A DNA stretch of 64,000 bases, from NCBI GenBank assembly GCA_933822405.4, contig CAKOGP040000001.1, positions 9,083-73,082 on the forward strand, read 5' to 3'. The translations under genes and the position numbers were made by a program. The stretch comes from Cylindrotheca closterium (lineage: Eukaryota; Bacillariophyta; Bacillariophyceae; Bacillariales; Bacillariaceae). Below are positions 40,406 to 51,267 of the stretch, piece by piece. Positions within the stretch are counted from its first letter, which is position 1. Each line of letters begins with the position of its first letter. The notes under the pieces are model-generated. The model was not told the origin of the DNA and did no database searches. It saw only the letters and a list, made by a program, of their open reading frames with translations.

Positions 40406-40840
40406 TTAGAGCTTGAATGGCTTGGGCATATCAATCTTCTTAAAATGTTGATCAAAGACACTCTTTTCTGGAGTGGAAGATGGGGATGATGCGCCCTGTT
40501 CACGTAGTGACAAGAGAGAAGAATAGGTGAGATTGTGTTTCAACAGAAAAAAAGATACGAAACGTATGGAACAGCCAATAAGAGCCAACAATTCCTATAT
40601 CCAACAGCATGCTAATATTGTTGGATACAAGTGCATCGAATGCAGCACAATTGATCGAGCTCCTCGATGACTGACTCCTTCTGGCGATGAATGAATCTTC
40701 GTCGTTATTTCACGACCACGAAAACCGAAAGTAAACAAACTTACACTCTGTTTCGTCAACGCACTCCTTAGTTCCATACTGGTTCCAGCCATCATGAGTT
40801 CATCTTCAGCAGAAAGTCTTTGAAAGTCTTGTTTCTCCAT
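40406..40840 (-). CDS. Small two-exon protein, unknown
   Basis: Exons 40840-40745 and 40495-40406 on the minus strand, joined by a 249-nt intron (GTAAGT...GAACAG, phase 0); 61 aa. The product starts MEKQDFQRLSAEDELMMAG and ends HFKKIDMPKPFKL, with a Ser/Pro-rich centre. No TM or known motif. The intron is long for this window, so another small exon may have been missed. Support comes from clean splice signals and a start and stop in a consistent frame. Confidence 0.45.
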
Positions 40841-41407
40841 GGTGTATTTGTTGTTGTATTGAGGGATGGTTAGTTGATCGTGTATGTTGCTTGTTGTACG
40901 AACGTGAGAACGTGAGAATGTGGAAGCTTTTGAGTTCCACCACTTCCAACTAGAACATGGAAGATGACGAAGGATGAACACGCACTAAAAACAGTTGGAC
41001 TTATCTTCCATAAGTACCAGCCGAGCGTGCCTACACTGAGTGGGAGCTATTTTTGGCAGTTGGCCGTAAGTACTTCAGTAGGATCTCCGTAGAAAAGATC
41101 GATGACGTTTTGAAGCTTTCGTTGAAGTTTGAGGGACGATTGCGGGACAAGTTAAAAGAGATAATTGATTGGGGGAGTATTAATAATTCCGATTTGTACG
41201 ATTGCAATCACAAAACTTCTGATCGAGAACGAAACGTGGACACGATCGATGAAGTAAATCTGGTAACCACAAAATAGAAGAAGTGCCGGAACCCTTGACC
41301 TTCTCAATAAAAGCAAGTGCTGCCCAAACCTGCACACAATTTAAAATAATTACAAAATACCACACACACCCAAAGAGCCAAAACAAGACAAGAAAGCAAC
41401 GCAATCA
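40841..41407. other. Intergenic, weak open frame
   Basis: A plus-strand frame at 41053-41277 starts at TTG with no ATG and has a Lys/Asp-rich product without known motifs. It might be an exon of the kinase-like gene downstream, but no donor/acceptor pair joins them convincingly. Confidence 0.35.
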
Positions 41408-42043
41408 TGGTCCTCAAGCACCCACGACTACTTCTCTCTGAGGATGAAGCCAAGGCTGTAGTTCGCCCCCTTCTACGTTTCCTTTCCAAGAAGCATGATC
41501 AAGGCTTTTACGTTGGCGACATGGCCCCCGAAGATATCTATCTTGTACGGGGGCAATGCCTTATACGGGGCCGGCAATATTTTTGATGAGCGACGGGTAC
41601 GAGCCGGAATCTTGAAAAAGATGCGTCGTATCCCCAAGAGTGGATTGGTGCTGGTAAGAGATGAAGATCTCAGCCACCTCCCACCCGAAATCTTTCAAGG
41701 ATACGATGCTAAGAAACTGGACATGTGGGTCTTGGCAGTATTGCTATTTGAACTCCTAACGGGAGAAAAGCTCTACCGAATCCCAAGTCCATACGATCTA
41801 TCCTTTCAGTACTTTATCTGGGCAGGAGGTTTGACCAACATCACTCCAAATGATGCCCAGCATTTGCTTCAGCAGCCAATGTTGCGAGAAGTGGCCTTTC
41901 TCGAAGAGAACTACGTTCGTAAAATGAGTCCCGAGCTCAAGGAACTCTTTGAGAATACACTTTGCGTTGAAGCTTCGGAGCGTTGGGGAGTGGATCAAGT
42001 GTTGGACTCGGAATGGCTCAATACACACAGCCAGAATGATTGA
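41408..42043 (+). pseudogene. Protein-kinase-like C-lobe, frame-disrupted
   Basis: ATG at 41408 opens a frame with a kinase catalytic-loop-like stretch (YVGDMAPEDIYL, in place of HRDLKPENILL) that stops at about 41587. One frame over, the sequence continues to 42043 with an APE-like LPPEIF, the conserved Asp-Met-Trp of helix F (KKLDMWVLAVLLFELLTG) and a normal C-lobe. The N-lobe, VAIK Lys, catalytic Asp (now Gly-Asp shifted) and DFG are missing. Either a one-base insertion around 41540 or a short GTACGG intron joins the frames. Best read as a decaying kinase gene or a pseudokinase fragment. Confidence 0.55.
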
Positions 42044-42132
42044 ATAGGATTATACACAAGTAAGAAGTATTAAATCTTTAAAATTTTCATTCCATAAGCA
42101 TATATACAGTGTGGTCAATCCCATTCCTCTTT

Positions 42133-45100
42133 TTAGCACACTCGAATGTTGTATTTCTGTTTGGCCATGGATCGGAACTGTTGGAATTGCATTTCATCGT
42201 CACTCAGTTGACCGACTTGGTCCTCGCCTTCCTTCGAGTCGATCGAACTTGACTCCGTCGTTGGATTATCTATCAATGACAAAATATCCTGACCGCGACT
42301 GTCAATCAACTCTATTGGAACAGTCGGGGCAATATATCTCATTCCAAGCTTCTTCTGGACTTCATGGCAGTACGTAACAAGATTCGCTTTGGAATCTAGG
42401 ACTTGACCACAATTCTGCCAGGACTCACGGTGTACAACCGATATCATGATCTCCATGTAGCCCTTCTCTGCAAAAATTGACCTCACTCTGAAACCATGCA
42501 GGGCTAGCCATTCACGTGGCCTTACTTTCATGTATTCTTCTACAGCTCGTTTGAAAATCTCAATTGTCTCATATTTTGTGGAAATGGGAAAGTTAAGAGC
42601 GATATTGAATTTGGCATTCGGGCTGCGAGCCCAATTGATGATCCTGCTGTTGCTCAGCGATGCGTTCGAAAAGTTGGCGTGTTCCAGGGTTGGCACCCAT
42701 GTTGCTAACGTATGCGTTAGGGTGACATTGCGAACAATCCACCCTATTGAGCCATCAGCAGATGTATCACGCTGGACATCGCTGATGTGAATGATGTCAC
42801 CAATTCCATACGGACGTCGAACGAGAATGAACAGTAGTCCCTCGAAATACTTTGAACTCGCTGAACTGATCATGAACGCGAAAGCAAAAATGATACTGCT
42901 GAAGGAAAGGAAGAGAGCGAGTGGATCACTGAGAAAAAAAGAGGGATGAGTAAAGTGGGATTCCAATTTCTCTTAATACGATGTGTTCCATTCACTTACA
43001 CCCCAACTTGCGAAAGAATGATTGTGATCGAAGCGCCATAGAAGGCAATGTTGAAAATGCTTTCAAACGTTTGGTCTATTTGAGATGAGTTCTGAATCGA
43101 AGCCTGTAGTAATCGAAATTCTTTGTAGATGGAATCGACACTCTTGATAAAATCGATGAGAGTGAGATTGCCTTCCCGATCCGGTCGAAAAACACGGATG
43201 GCTTCCTTAGCCTTTCGTTCGTCAATCGAGCCGTCAGGTCGTGTTGCAATCTCTGCAATGGTTTCAAATTGCACAACGTCCGAAAGAGTAGTTGCAGTTA
43301 AAAGGCCCATGTACACCTGTTGCGCAGAACGGATAGTGGCATCCCTTGTGTCTGCCAAACCAAATGCGAATGCAAATGGATAGTCGTCCTGGATGAATGT
43401 AAGTGCCTTTCTGAATCGGAGTACTTCTGCTATCGAAGATGTGGTTGATTGAGTTGATTCTCGCCTGGGCTCTTCCCATTGTTCCAAGAGACCCATCAAT
43501 TTCTGCTTTTCCAAGTTATCAAGCCGACCAGTCAATGGATCCGTTTTGTTCATATCTAGCGTCCTTTCAGAAGCACCATTGCTGAAATCGTCTGTATCAG
43601 AGTCATTGGGTCGAAAAGCGGCAAACTTGTCGGCATATTTCGCTCGCATGCTCCTAAAGAATGGCGCAAAAAGTGAGAAAGGAAACTCTGTTGAAAGTAA
43701 ATAATCGAAATTTCAGAACCCACTCTGTTGGATTCGCCGGTCTTAATGCCGCAGCCTTCTCTAACTTCTTTGCCAGGTAGCCAACTTTGCTGACGACTAG
43801 CATTTTCTGCATTACTGTTGCGAGCTTGGGGCCATAGTGACCTATCAAACCAAGGTAAGGACGTTGAAAAACTACTGGCTCTCGAATGAACTGCCATCAA
43901 CTTACCGAACGTTTGGCGCCCAAGGTAGAGGCCGACAATGAATCTTTTTAGCGTAGTTGCGATGGAGAGAAAGAGAGCAATAAAGAGCACCTTTCCGTTC
44001 CAGACACTCTGAACGACGTCACCGCTCGGATTTGATTCATTCACTAGTCCAATCGACAAAAAGAATCCCCAATGTTTTGAAAAAGGCCGGTTGCCGTACA
44101 GCATTGCAAAGTTGTATAAACTCCACATGAATGTCACAAACGGCCATCCTTTCGACATTATTAACAACAACGTCAAATATTGTCCCATCAGCCGAAGCAG
44201 AAACTTCGTGCTGACGCACAGAAAATCGATAATGATTACTTGAGACGCTAGTGCAAGTGACAGAGTGATGACTTGCCGTGCACAAAATAGAAGATACCAC
44301 GATACCGAAGCTTGCCCCTCCATTGCAACCGGGTTCCCCGCAAAATAATACAGTATCGCCGCGATTGCGGTCAAGACAAGCAGTAAGATACTGACGTTCT
44401 TTACATACGTCCGCATCGAACTCATTCTTGTGCGGATGAAAGTCTTCCATATTACTTCATTCTCTTCCACAATATCCTTTGCTCCCTGAAGAACCCTTTT
44501 AGTACGATGACTCTTTTTATTCGAATGAAACCGAGAAAATCTAGGTCGTGGCAATTGTGGGTCGCTGTTGCTGTGGTGGCTATCCTCGTTTACTTCAGTA
44601 AGGACTTCGAGTCCCGCTTCAAGCGAGTTTAGTCTATCTCTTGTTCGAGTGCTGTGATTCGACTGACTACCGGTAGGGCTAGAAACAACACCGTCACGAA
44701 GCGACGCCTCGTCGTCTGCGGTTTGTGTGTAATCTTCTTCCTGCAACGTCTGCATCGCAAGTGTCAAGCCCACAAGCTGATCTGCCACGCTTTTAATTCG
44801 CTGATGGCTGCGAACAAGAGGAATCCGTTGCGATCGTTCAAGATCATCGTCTGTCGAGTGTGTTTTCTCTTCCTCGTCGGTCTTTTTCGAGTCACTGGTG
44901 TTCTCGTCATCTATTGAAAAGTCATGCGCTAAGTATTCAGGCACTCCTGACATTACCGATGATGACATTTCAGATGTCATTCTCTGATGTGCTGGTTGTG
45001 TGTGTTGATGCTCCTCAAAAGCTCTTAGGATATTAGTTTCAGCTTCTAACTCATATGGCCCTGACGAGAGCAGATCATCAATAGTCAAAGTACGTTCCGA

Positions 45101-45751
45101 TTGCAAAGCACGCTCCGATTGCAGTTTTTGCTGCTGCCATAAGTCGCGTGGATTTACATCAACTCCTGACAGGTCAACCCCCGGCAGGCCAACCCCCGGT
45201 AGGTCAACTCCCGGAAGGTCAACTCCCGGAAGGTCAACTCCTGGAAGGTTGGTACTTGTTGGTGGAGGAACAGGTGAGCGCGATGATGAATCGTCTGATC
45301 TGTTCCGTGGGCCATCAAAGCCTGGTTTAGGCAGTGAACGTCGGTCGAATGAAACTGTTCGTCCACGAGTTGCAATTGCTTGCGGTTTGTTGGGTCCCTT
45401 TAGAAGTGATGATCGTCGGGGAGCTGGACTCTGAATGGAGTTGTCATTGCCCTGAAAAGGATCAGGGGGGTGTCTTGCCCCAGGTGGACTGACACTTTTA
45501 TGCGCAGTTGTTGGCGTTGTCTCTTCCTGTGGGCGTTGGAACAGTGCCAACAGATCAGAACCAGAGTTACTCATGTTGGTTTTGTTTGTTGCACGAACTG
45601 TTTCAGCGTTTTGTTCCTGAAACGTAATTTCTTCTTCGGCGTCGTTCGTTGCTTTAAAGCCAGGATCTGAATTCCGTAATGAGTCCAAGAACGAATTCCT
45701 ATCTGATGGTGCTTCATCGTCCTCGCTTAGATCCATTTTATTCTGAGGCAT
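42133..45751 (-). CDS. MscS-type mechanosensitive ion channel
   Basis: Four exons: 45751-43906, 43841-43724, 43653-43000, 42928-42133; introns of 64-71 nt with good GT-AG ends and consistent phases (1, 2, 2); 1,137 aa. The N-terminal ~430 residues are disordered and include six LPGV(D/G)-type pentapeptides (about 170-200). TM helices cluster at ~450-620 and ~850-895; the last one runs into GLLFILVRRPYGIGDIIHIS, the MscS pore helix and beta-domain. Just before it lies a degenerate EF-hand-like loop (PDREGNLTLIDF, ~808-820), as in fungal and algal EF-hand MscS channels. Probably gates ions in response to membrane tension in an internal or plasma membrane. Confidence 0.9.
45160..45252 (-). repeat. 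15-bp tandem repeat coding LPGVD
   Basis: Within the MscS gene, six tandem 15-nt units (consensus on the plus strand GGCAGGTCAACTCCC, with variants) encode Leu-Pro-Gly-Val-Asp copies. The units differ by third-base and single changes, so the array is recent but not identical. Confidence 0.85.
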
Positions 45752-46034
45752 GGATTGATGATGCCAAACGATACTGTAGGGCCAGAGGGACGTTTGCACT
45801 ACGATATCTTCTCTTTTTTGATGTGTCTGAACAAGAAATTCTCTAAATTTTTAGGAAGATGATGAGCCTCGCGCCTCGCGTGTGGAAGGAAGGACCATCA
45901 GGGTAACAAACTCAAAACAAAGAAACCCATGAAGCGCTGCAGTGTAAATAGTAATAAAACTTGGAGCTATGTTATATATTACACTGAAAGAGACACCGGC
46001 CTCTGACTAGGTCATATATAATGAGAGGATCCAA

Positions 46035-47215
46035 TCATTCGCCAATGACCAAACCTTGTAGCAAGGCAATGATAACGAGTGTCACGCTGAAATAGCAGAG
46101 TACATTGATGCCCACAAGGAAGATTTTGAATGCTAACATGTTCTTGCGCCCAATCCCAGTTCCTGTCCATGGCTATGGCAATACGAGAGAGAGAGAGAGA
46201 GAAAGCATGCAGTAAAATGGGTGAGAAATGCCGGGCCAATGCAGTCAGCAGTCAACCCTTGGACATTTTCTAAATACATACACATCTGAAGGAAGATGAG
46301 ATAATGTTAGTAAAAGAACCCATGAATGTAACATGCAAAGAGACACTGAATGATGCTTACAAGTGATCATAGTCTTGTATCAGAACCTGAAAAGAGAAGG
46401 CAACAGATTTAGTACATTGCTTGGCCCAATAAATGTGCATTCCATTGCATCCAACTCTTTCCTTACACCACATTCTCTACAATATAGAGCACCCGGTGGC
46501 CGATAACTCCCAACTTGTTCGTTCCAGAACCACCCCCCTTCCCCTGCTTCTTCATCCGTGACGCGTTCCATCAATCCGGGATCGGTACAACTGACACAGA
46601 ATAGAGCCGCCAACACACATCCAAGAACCGGAAAGTATATGTACGAGACCCACAGCGGCTACGCAACAGGACACAACACAACTTGTGAGCTCCATTGTCG
46701 CCAAGACATTGTTACATGCACACTTTTTCCATCAACATTCAATCAGTCAACCTACAAGAGCCGAATTCTCCCGAATAATGAGCCAATAGGAAACTGATCC
46801 GCAAGCCCCCAGTATCATGGGAACCGTGACAAAACAGCAAAATGGCCAACATGGACCAGCAATGACTATCGGTGACCCATCCGGTCGTTTGCAAAAGACA
46901 AACATATTTCCCAGTCGCTCGGCGCAGCAGCAAAAGAACCGATGAAAGTCCTTGATGGTTCCACCGTTGGCTGCAGCTTCTGACTCCCATTTGGTGGACA
47001 CTGCGAATCTAAAGTATATCGAGATTGGAAAGCGTGTGAGTTAGCCCATTTTTCAGACTATTCCCGTAGCTACAAATCATAAATATAGGAGATTGTCAAT
47101 CTCTTGCGCGCACTCACTGTTTCCTACGGCTAGAACTTGGAGGAGCTTGAGGGTTGCGCCGTGGACTTTTTGGAGGGGAGGATGCCGCCGAAGGCGCCTC
47201 TTCTATAATCTCCAT
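46035..47215 (-). CDS. DHHC-family protein acyltransferase with a 4-nt micro-exon
   Basis: Six exons: 47215-47118, 47008-46756, 46658-46467, 46386-46361, 46285-46282, 46172-46035; 236 aa. The cysteine-rich domain is split over exons 3-6: PPGALYC-REC (171-180), VLIQDYD (182-188), then His189, Leu190-Cys191 (Leu spanning exon 4 and the micro-exon) and PWTGTGIGRKNM. The spacing equals the family's PPRxxHCxxCxxCVxxxDHHCPW position by position. Exon 5 is only ATGT, flanked by CTTCAG and GTATGT; without it the frame and the active-site Cys are lost. Substitutions: DHHC is DHLC, HC is YC and the third Cys is Leu. About three TM segments. Predicted S-palmitoylation in Golgi/ER membranes, activity uncertain. 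Confidence 0.75.
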
Positions 47216-47919
47216 TGTTTCAATTCCTTTTTCAAAAGCAATGAAGGGTCCGGTATGTTGCCTTCCAAAATCACTTGTTGTAGTAGTGTGTACCGTCCAA
47301 GTTGACAACAAGAACAACAACAAAAGTTATCTTGGTTCATGTGTTCGATCATGTTGTGGAGTCGAACAAATCAATCAATGGAATGAATCAATCGAACTCG
47401 GAACTTTCAAAATTTGTTGTCGTTGCTGCAAACATTCTCGGACAATTGATCATGTTCGTTTCGGGGAATAGTCTCGGACAGTATGAAGCTGAAATTTGGA
47501 TGGTCCATCTTTTTCTTCGCTCACCAAGCTGGACTATTAAATGATGACTGTCATCCTCGAGAAGAAATCGCGGTTGAATCATCACAAGAGCACCGGTTTT
47601 CGACGTCTTTTGTGCAGTTCCAAATTCAATAAACAATCCGAATTGCACATAAATACCGCTATATATGAAATACGACGCGTGCAAAGTGAATCGTGAAGAT
47701 TCGTGGACCCAAATGATGGAATCTTCGACCCCGAATTTGGAGAAAATTCAATCCCAAGTGCAGTGAAAGTACTAACGTCTGTACGTACGCGAATCAACTC
47801 CTATTTTTCTGCAAGCGACGAGGCAAGCGTTTTATCACACACCTCTCCGCTCACGGGATGTAAGCCGAAGGAAATAATTTGCCTTCGAAACAAAAACAGA
47901 TAACCAAAGTGGTACATCA
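47216..47919. promoter_or_regulatory. Divergent upstream region, DHHC and SPX genes
   Basis: 704 bp between two divergent ATGs. Several short frames on both strands (e.g. 47302-47544, 47388-47684) lack features. No repeat noted. Confidence 0.4.
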
Positions 47920-49020
47920 ATGAAATTTTGCAAGAACTTGCAGCGAGTTGTTGATATATCGGACCCGGAATGGGCTCCGTATTGGCCAAATTACAAAATG
48001 CTGAAGGTACGATACGATGAATGAGTTGACACCCATTTGGGAAATAGATTGCTATGAGATTCGCACGTCAAAGAATGCTTTCTCACCTTTTCTATTGCCA
48101 TTGCCACTGAATCTGATGCTATCATTTAGAAATTGATAAAAGAGCTGCCTTCGTTGGTGCCTGCAGAGGACGCAAAACCAACTCCAGAGCCACCGAAAAA
48201 TAATACTGGAAGTTCTCAAAAACCACAAAATAATCCTAATGCTTCCGCCATTGGAAAGAGCCCAGGAGAAGTCGCATTTTTCAAGCTGCTGCACTCTGAA
48301 TTTAAGAAAGTAACCATGTTTTTCGAACGGGCGAGTGAGGAATACAAAATTCGTGAAGAGCGAGTTCAAGAAGGAATGGCTATCTCAAAGCAAGCCAACT
48401 CAATCATGGTCAATGAGAAATGGAGTTTGATGGCGAAAAGCATACATAGGCTGTATAAGGACCTTCTCCTTCTTGAAACCTTTGCAATTATGACATACTG
48501 CAGTTTTTCAAAGATCCTAAAGAAACATGACAAAGTTACAGGATATGAAACGAGAAGTGCATTTATGGAGAATGTGGTCAACAAGGCAAACTTTACACAT
48601 TACCCTCATTTGTTGGAAATGATTTCGCGGTCCGAACGCATGCATGAACAAGTGTCGCAAATTCTATTGAGGGAAGGAAAGGAGGGTCTGTACGAAGACG
48701 AGCGACTCTTTATCAATATGATTAACAGACTCAATGAACAAGTGCTGAATGGTGAAGACAGCAACAGCAATGCAATCCGAAAAGACACCACAAGGCGGCT
48801 ATCCCTGACGCCGCTGGCCAACAAGAAGGAATCAAGTGAAGCCTCCACTACGGCAGCCGCTACATCAACCTTGCGAGCTGTTTTGGAGGATACCCAAAAC
48901 GCCAACAATGCCAAGATAGAAGCATCCGATGATGGCGGAAGTCATCATCATCACGACAACAAGCGACCTGCAGCCACAAATATTCCAATTGCCCCAGACG
49001 CCAAACGCAGGGCGGTATAG
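47920..49020 (+). CDS. SPX-domain protein (inositol-pyrophosphate/phosphate sensor)
   Basis: Two exons: 47920-48006 and 48130-49020 (123-nt intron, GTACGA...ATTTAG, phase 0); 325 aa. The SPX domain spans nearly residues 1-220 in three blocks: MKFCKNLQRVVDIS...YKMLKKLIKEL (split by the intron), FFKLLHSEFKKVTMFFERA, and KHDKVTGYETRSAFM. The Lys cluster (KxxKKxLKK-like KILKKHDK) forms the PP-InsP-binding surface in this family. The C-terminus is disordered and ends in a bipartite basic signal (KRPAATN...AKRR), suggesting nuclear entry, like plant SPX1-4 regulators of phosphate starvation. No transporter or kinase domain follows. Confidence 0.92.
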
Positions 49021-49187
49021 GCGCAACTTTGGCGCAACTTTTTTCTCTTCCGTCCGATGCACGGGAAATTCGTACATTCTCGATTGATGGATGGATGGAT
49101 GGATTTGTGCATTGGGCGTGTACACTAGTCATAGTCTAGTTTAGAATTAGTTCTAGCATTTTATAAGCTTTGCATACATATGTATAT

Positions 49188-50366
49188 TCATTGTTGTACT
49201 ACTTGCATTCGTAAGAGGGATGGATCGGATCGTAAAAGGTCATATATCGTTGTCAAGTGATGATCCATCATCTCTCTACTATTAGCTTGTTTGCCCTCTG
49301 GTGCATCACCATAATTGCAATGATTGGTGGCTGCCACTGCCGCCAGAGCAAATGGATACAAACCAGCAGATGGATCCCTTTCGGAGAGTGCGAATGGATT
49401 AATTCTGATCAGTGCCTCCAAACCTTCCTTCCAACCAATTCCCGCTTCCAAGGCATAGTGCAAATGGAACTTACCATTCGAATTTGGCACTGGGTGCTTG
49501 GCTTGCTCCGGATTGGCGTTCAACAGAAATCCAATCTTGGTATGAACGTCAATGGATCGATTGGCCTCTGGATTCTGACAGGCGATTGTCAATGGAGTAT
49601 GCCCATTTTCATCTTCTATCAATAATTGATCCTCATATACTTGCACCAGAAACGGAAACAAACCCGTGGGTGTAACCTTTTGAGCAGCAATGTGCAAGGG
49701 GTAGAACTCCTGACTACCCTGTGCCTGACTGACGGCTTGCAAGACGCACATGAGTCGCTTCCAGGCATTGTTCGATGCCAATACCTCTGGGCGATACCGA
49801 AAGATTTCCATGCTTGGTTTGTAATGTCGTTCCCACATCATGGCCAATGGCGTGGACTTGGTATAATCCACTACAAACGCCGTGTCCGGATCCGTTTTCA
49901 GCAAAATACTCAAGACTGGATTTTGCGAGGACAATCGCACGGCCCAGTGGAGCGGAACTTCCCCATCTTTGTTGGGGACTGACGCAAGTTCGGGTGCCGC
50001 CCATAAGATGCATTCAATCACCAACAAGGGGGATTGAAACAAGCATGCATGATGCAGCAAGGTTTGTCCTTTCGAGTCCCGCAATTTTCCCACTTGGTCC
50101 GAATGGAATGTGATCCAACCTAAAAGTTGACTCCATTGGCGCTTGGCAATAGGTTCCAAATGTTGGTTGGTCAATTGATATTGTATGTCGGTACCCTTGG
50201 TGGTTAGGTGATTATGACTGTTGTCAAAGACGACCAAGAAGAATTTCCATATGGATTCGAATTGTGGGGCAAATACAATGGCAGTAGCAGCAACCAAGGC
50301 TACTGATAGTATTAGATTCTCAATGATATTATCAGATATCAGAGAGGCTGTGGATGGTCGGCACAT
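49188..50366 (-). CDS. Ankyrin-repeat protein with an N-terminal TM segment
   Basis: 392 aa, single exon, first in-frame ATG at 50364-50366 (the frame extends upstream only from a GTG). One TM at about residues 18-35 (LILSVALVAATAIVFAP). Ankyrin-type repeats are seen as DSKGQTLLHHAC, DGEVPLHWAV, YPLHIAAQKV, NGHTPLTIAC and KFHLHYALEAG, with inserted loops that make them irregular, common in diatom ankyrin proteins. Function unknown; likely membrane-tethered protein-protein scaffold. It converges with the SPX gene (167 bp between stops). Confidence 0.8.
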   Translation of the reverse strand: MCRPSTASLISDNIIENLILSVALVAATAIVFAPQFESIWKFFLVVFDNSHNHLTTKGTDIQYQLTNQHLEPIAKRQWSQLLGWITFHSDQVGKLRDSKGQTLLHHACLFQSPLLVIECILWAAPELASVPNKDGEVPLHWAVRLSSQNPVLSILLKTDPDTAFVVDYTKSTPLAMMWERHYKPSMEIFRYRPEVLASNNAWKRLMCVLQAVSQAQGSQEFYPLHIAAQKVTPTGLFPFLVQVYEDQLLIEDENGHTPLTIACQNPEANRSIDVHTKIGFLLNANPEQAKHPVPNSNGKFHLHYALEAGIGWKEGLEALIRINPFALSERDPSAGLYPFALAAVAATNHCNYGDAPEGKQANSREMMDHHLTTIYDLLRSDPSLLRMQVVQQ

Positions 50367-51267
50367 AACTATTGTTTCTTGATGGGTACCAGTACCAGTA
50401 GCTACTCCAAAGATTGAGAGATGATCGTTGTCTTGCACAAGATACGAAGAAGAATCCTACAAAAACATCAGGCCACAATCACGAATGAAGCAATCGCAAA
50501 TCTGGCACGCCTCAACCGGAGTCTGTCCTTCTCACAGGTACATGTACCGTATGTGATGATGTAACAACTACAGTAAGATACGCTGCTACCCAGGGGGAGG
50601 TACCGGTATGGTACCGGCCCAGCTGTACCGGTAGTACAAGACTGGTTTTGCTCCAGAACAGAATATTGGATTTACGAAAATGTAGTCCTTTGCGGCAAAG
50701 CTACAGTACAGTGTAGTTTTGCGCCCCAGCAAAACGACGACGAATGGAGCCACCAGGCTTCAGTGACAACACACCCTTGGTGACAATAGGTCGCTGTATT
50801 TTTTATTAGAGTCTTGTTTTCCCAATGATGGTTTCCAATTTTGCTTTATCCACATTCAAGTTGTCTCTTTACATCATATTGATGGTATTATAATTTTTTT
50901 AAACCTGTGATATATGTGTGTCTTGGGTGTTGGAATTTCCGTTCGGAAGACGAGTAACTATGTCCGTTTCTATTAGCTGAACGGATTTTGCCATTTTGAT
51001 ACTTAGGGAAAACTCGACCATTTTTAGACGGGGGGTTATGATTGGACGGAAGGTTGCTTGGGGTTCGTGTTTACGCGGTGTTCTTTGGTTGTCACCTCCA
51101 GCGCTGCTTGGATTTGGAAGTGAAAGAGAGTGGCAGTGCGGGCGGTTCCCCATGTAAAAAATCAGAACACCAAGAGTTGACATCACGACCAATTGATACT
51201 AAAAGCGACTGCGTACACTCTCTCATCATATAATAAACAAACAGACAAACGCAAATAGCTATTCACC
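50367..51267. promoter_or_regulatory. Divergent intergenic region with a GGTACC cluster
   Basis: 901 bp between the ankyrin gene and the five-module gene. A cluster of nested palindromes (GGTACCGGTATGGTACCGG and CTGTACCGGTAG, 50599-50637) and a smaller one near 50386-50403 stand out. No gene. Confidence 0.5.
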
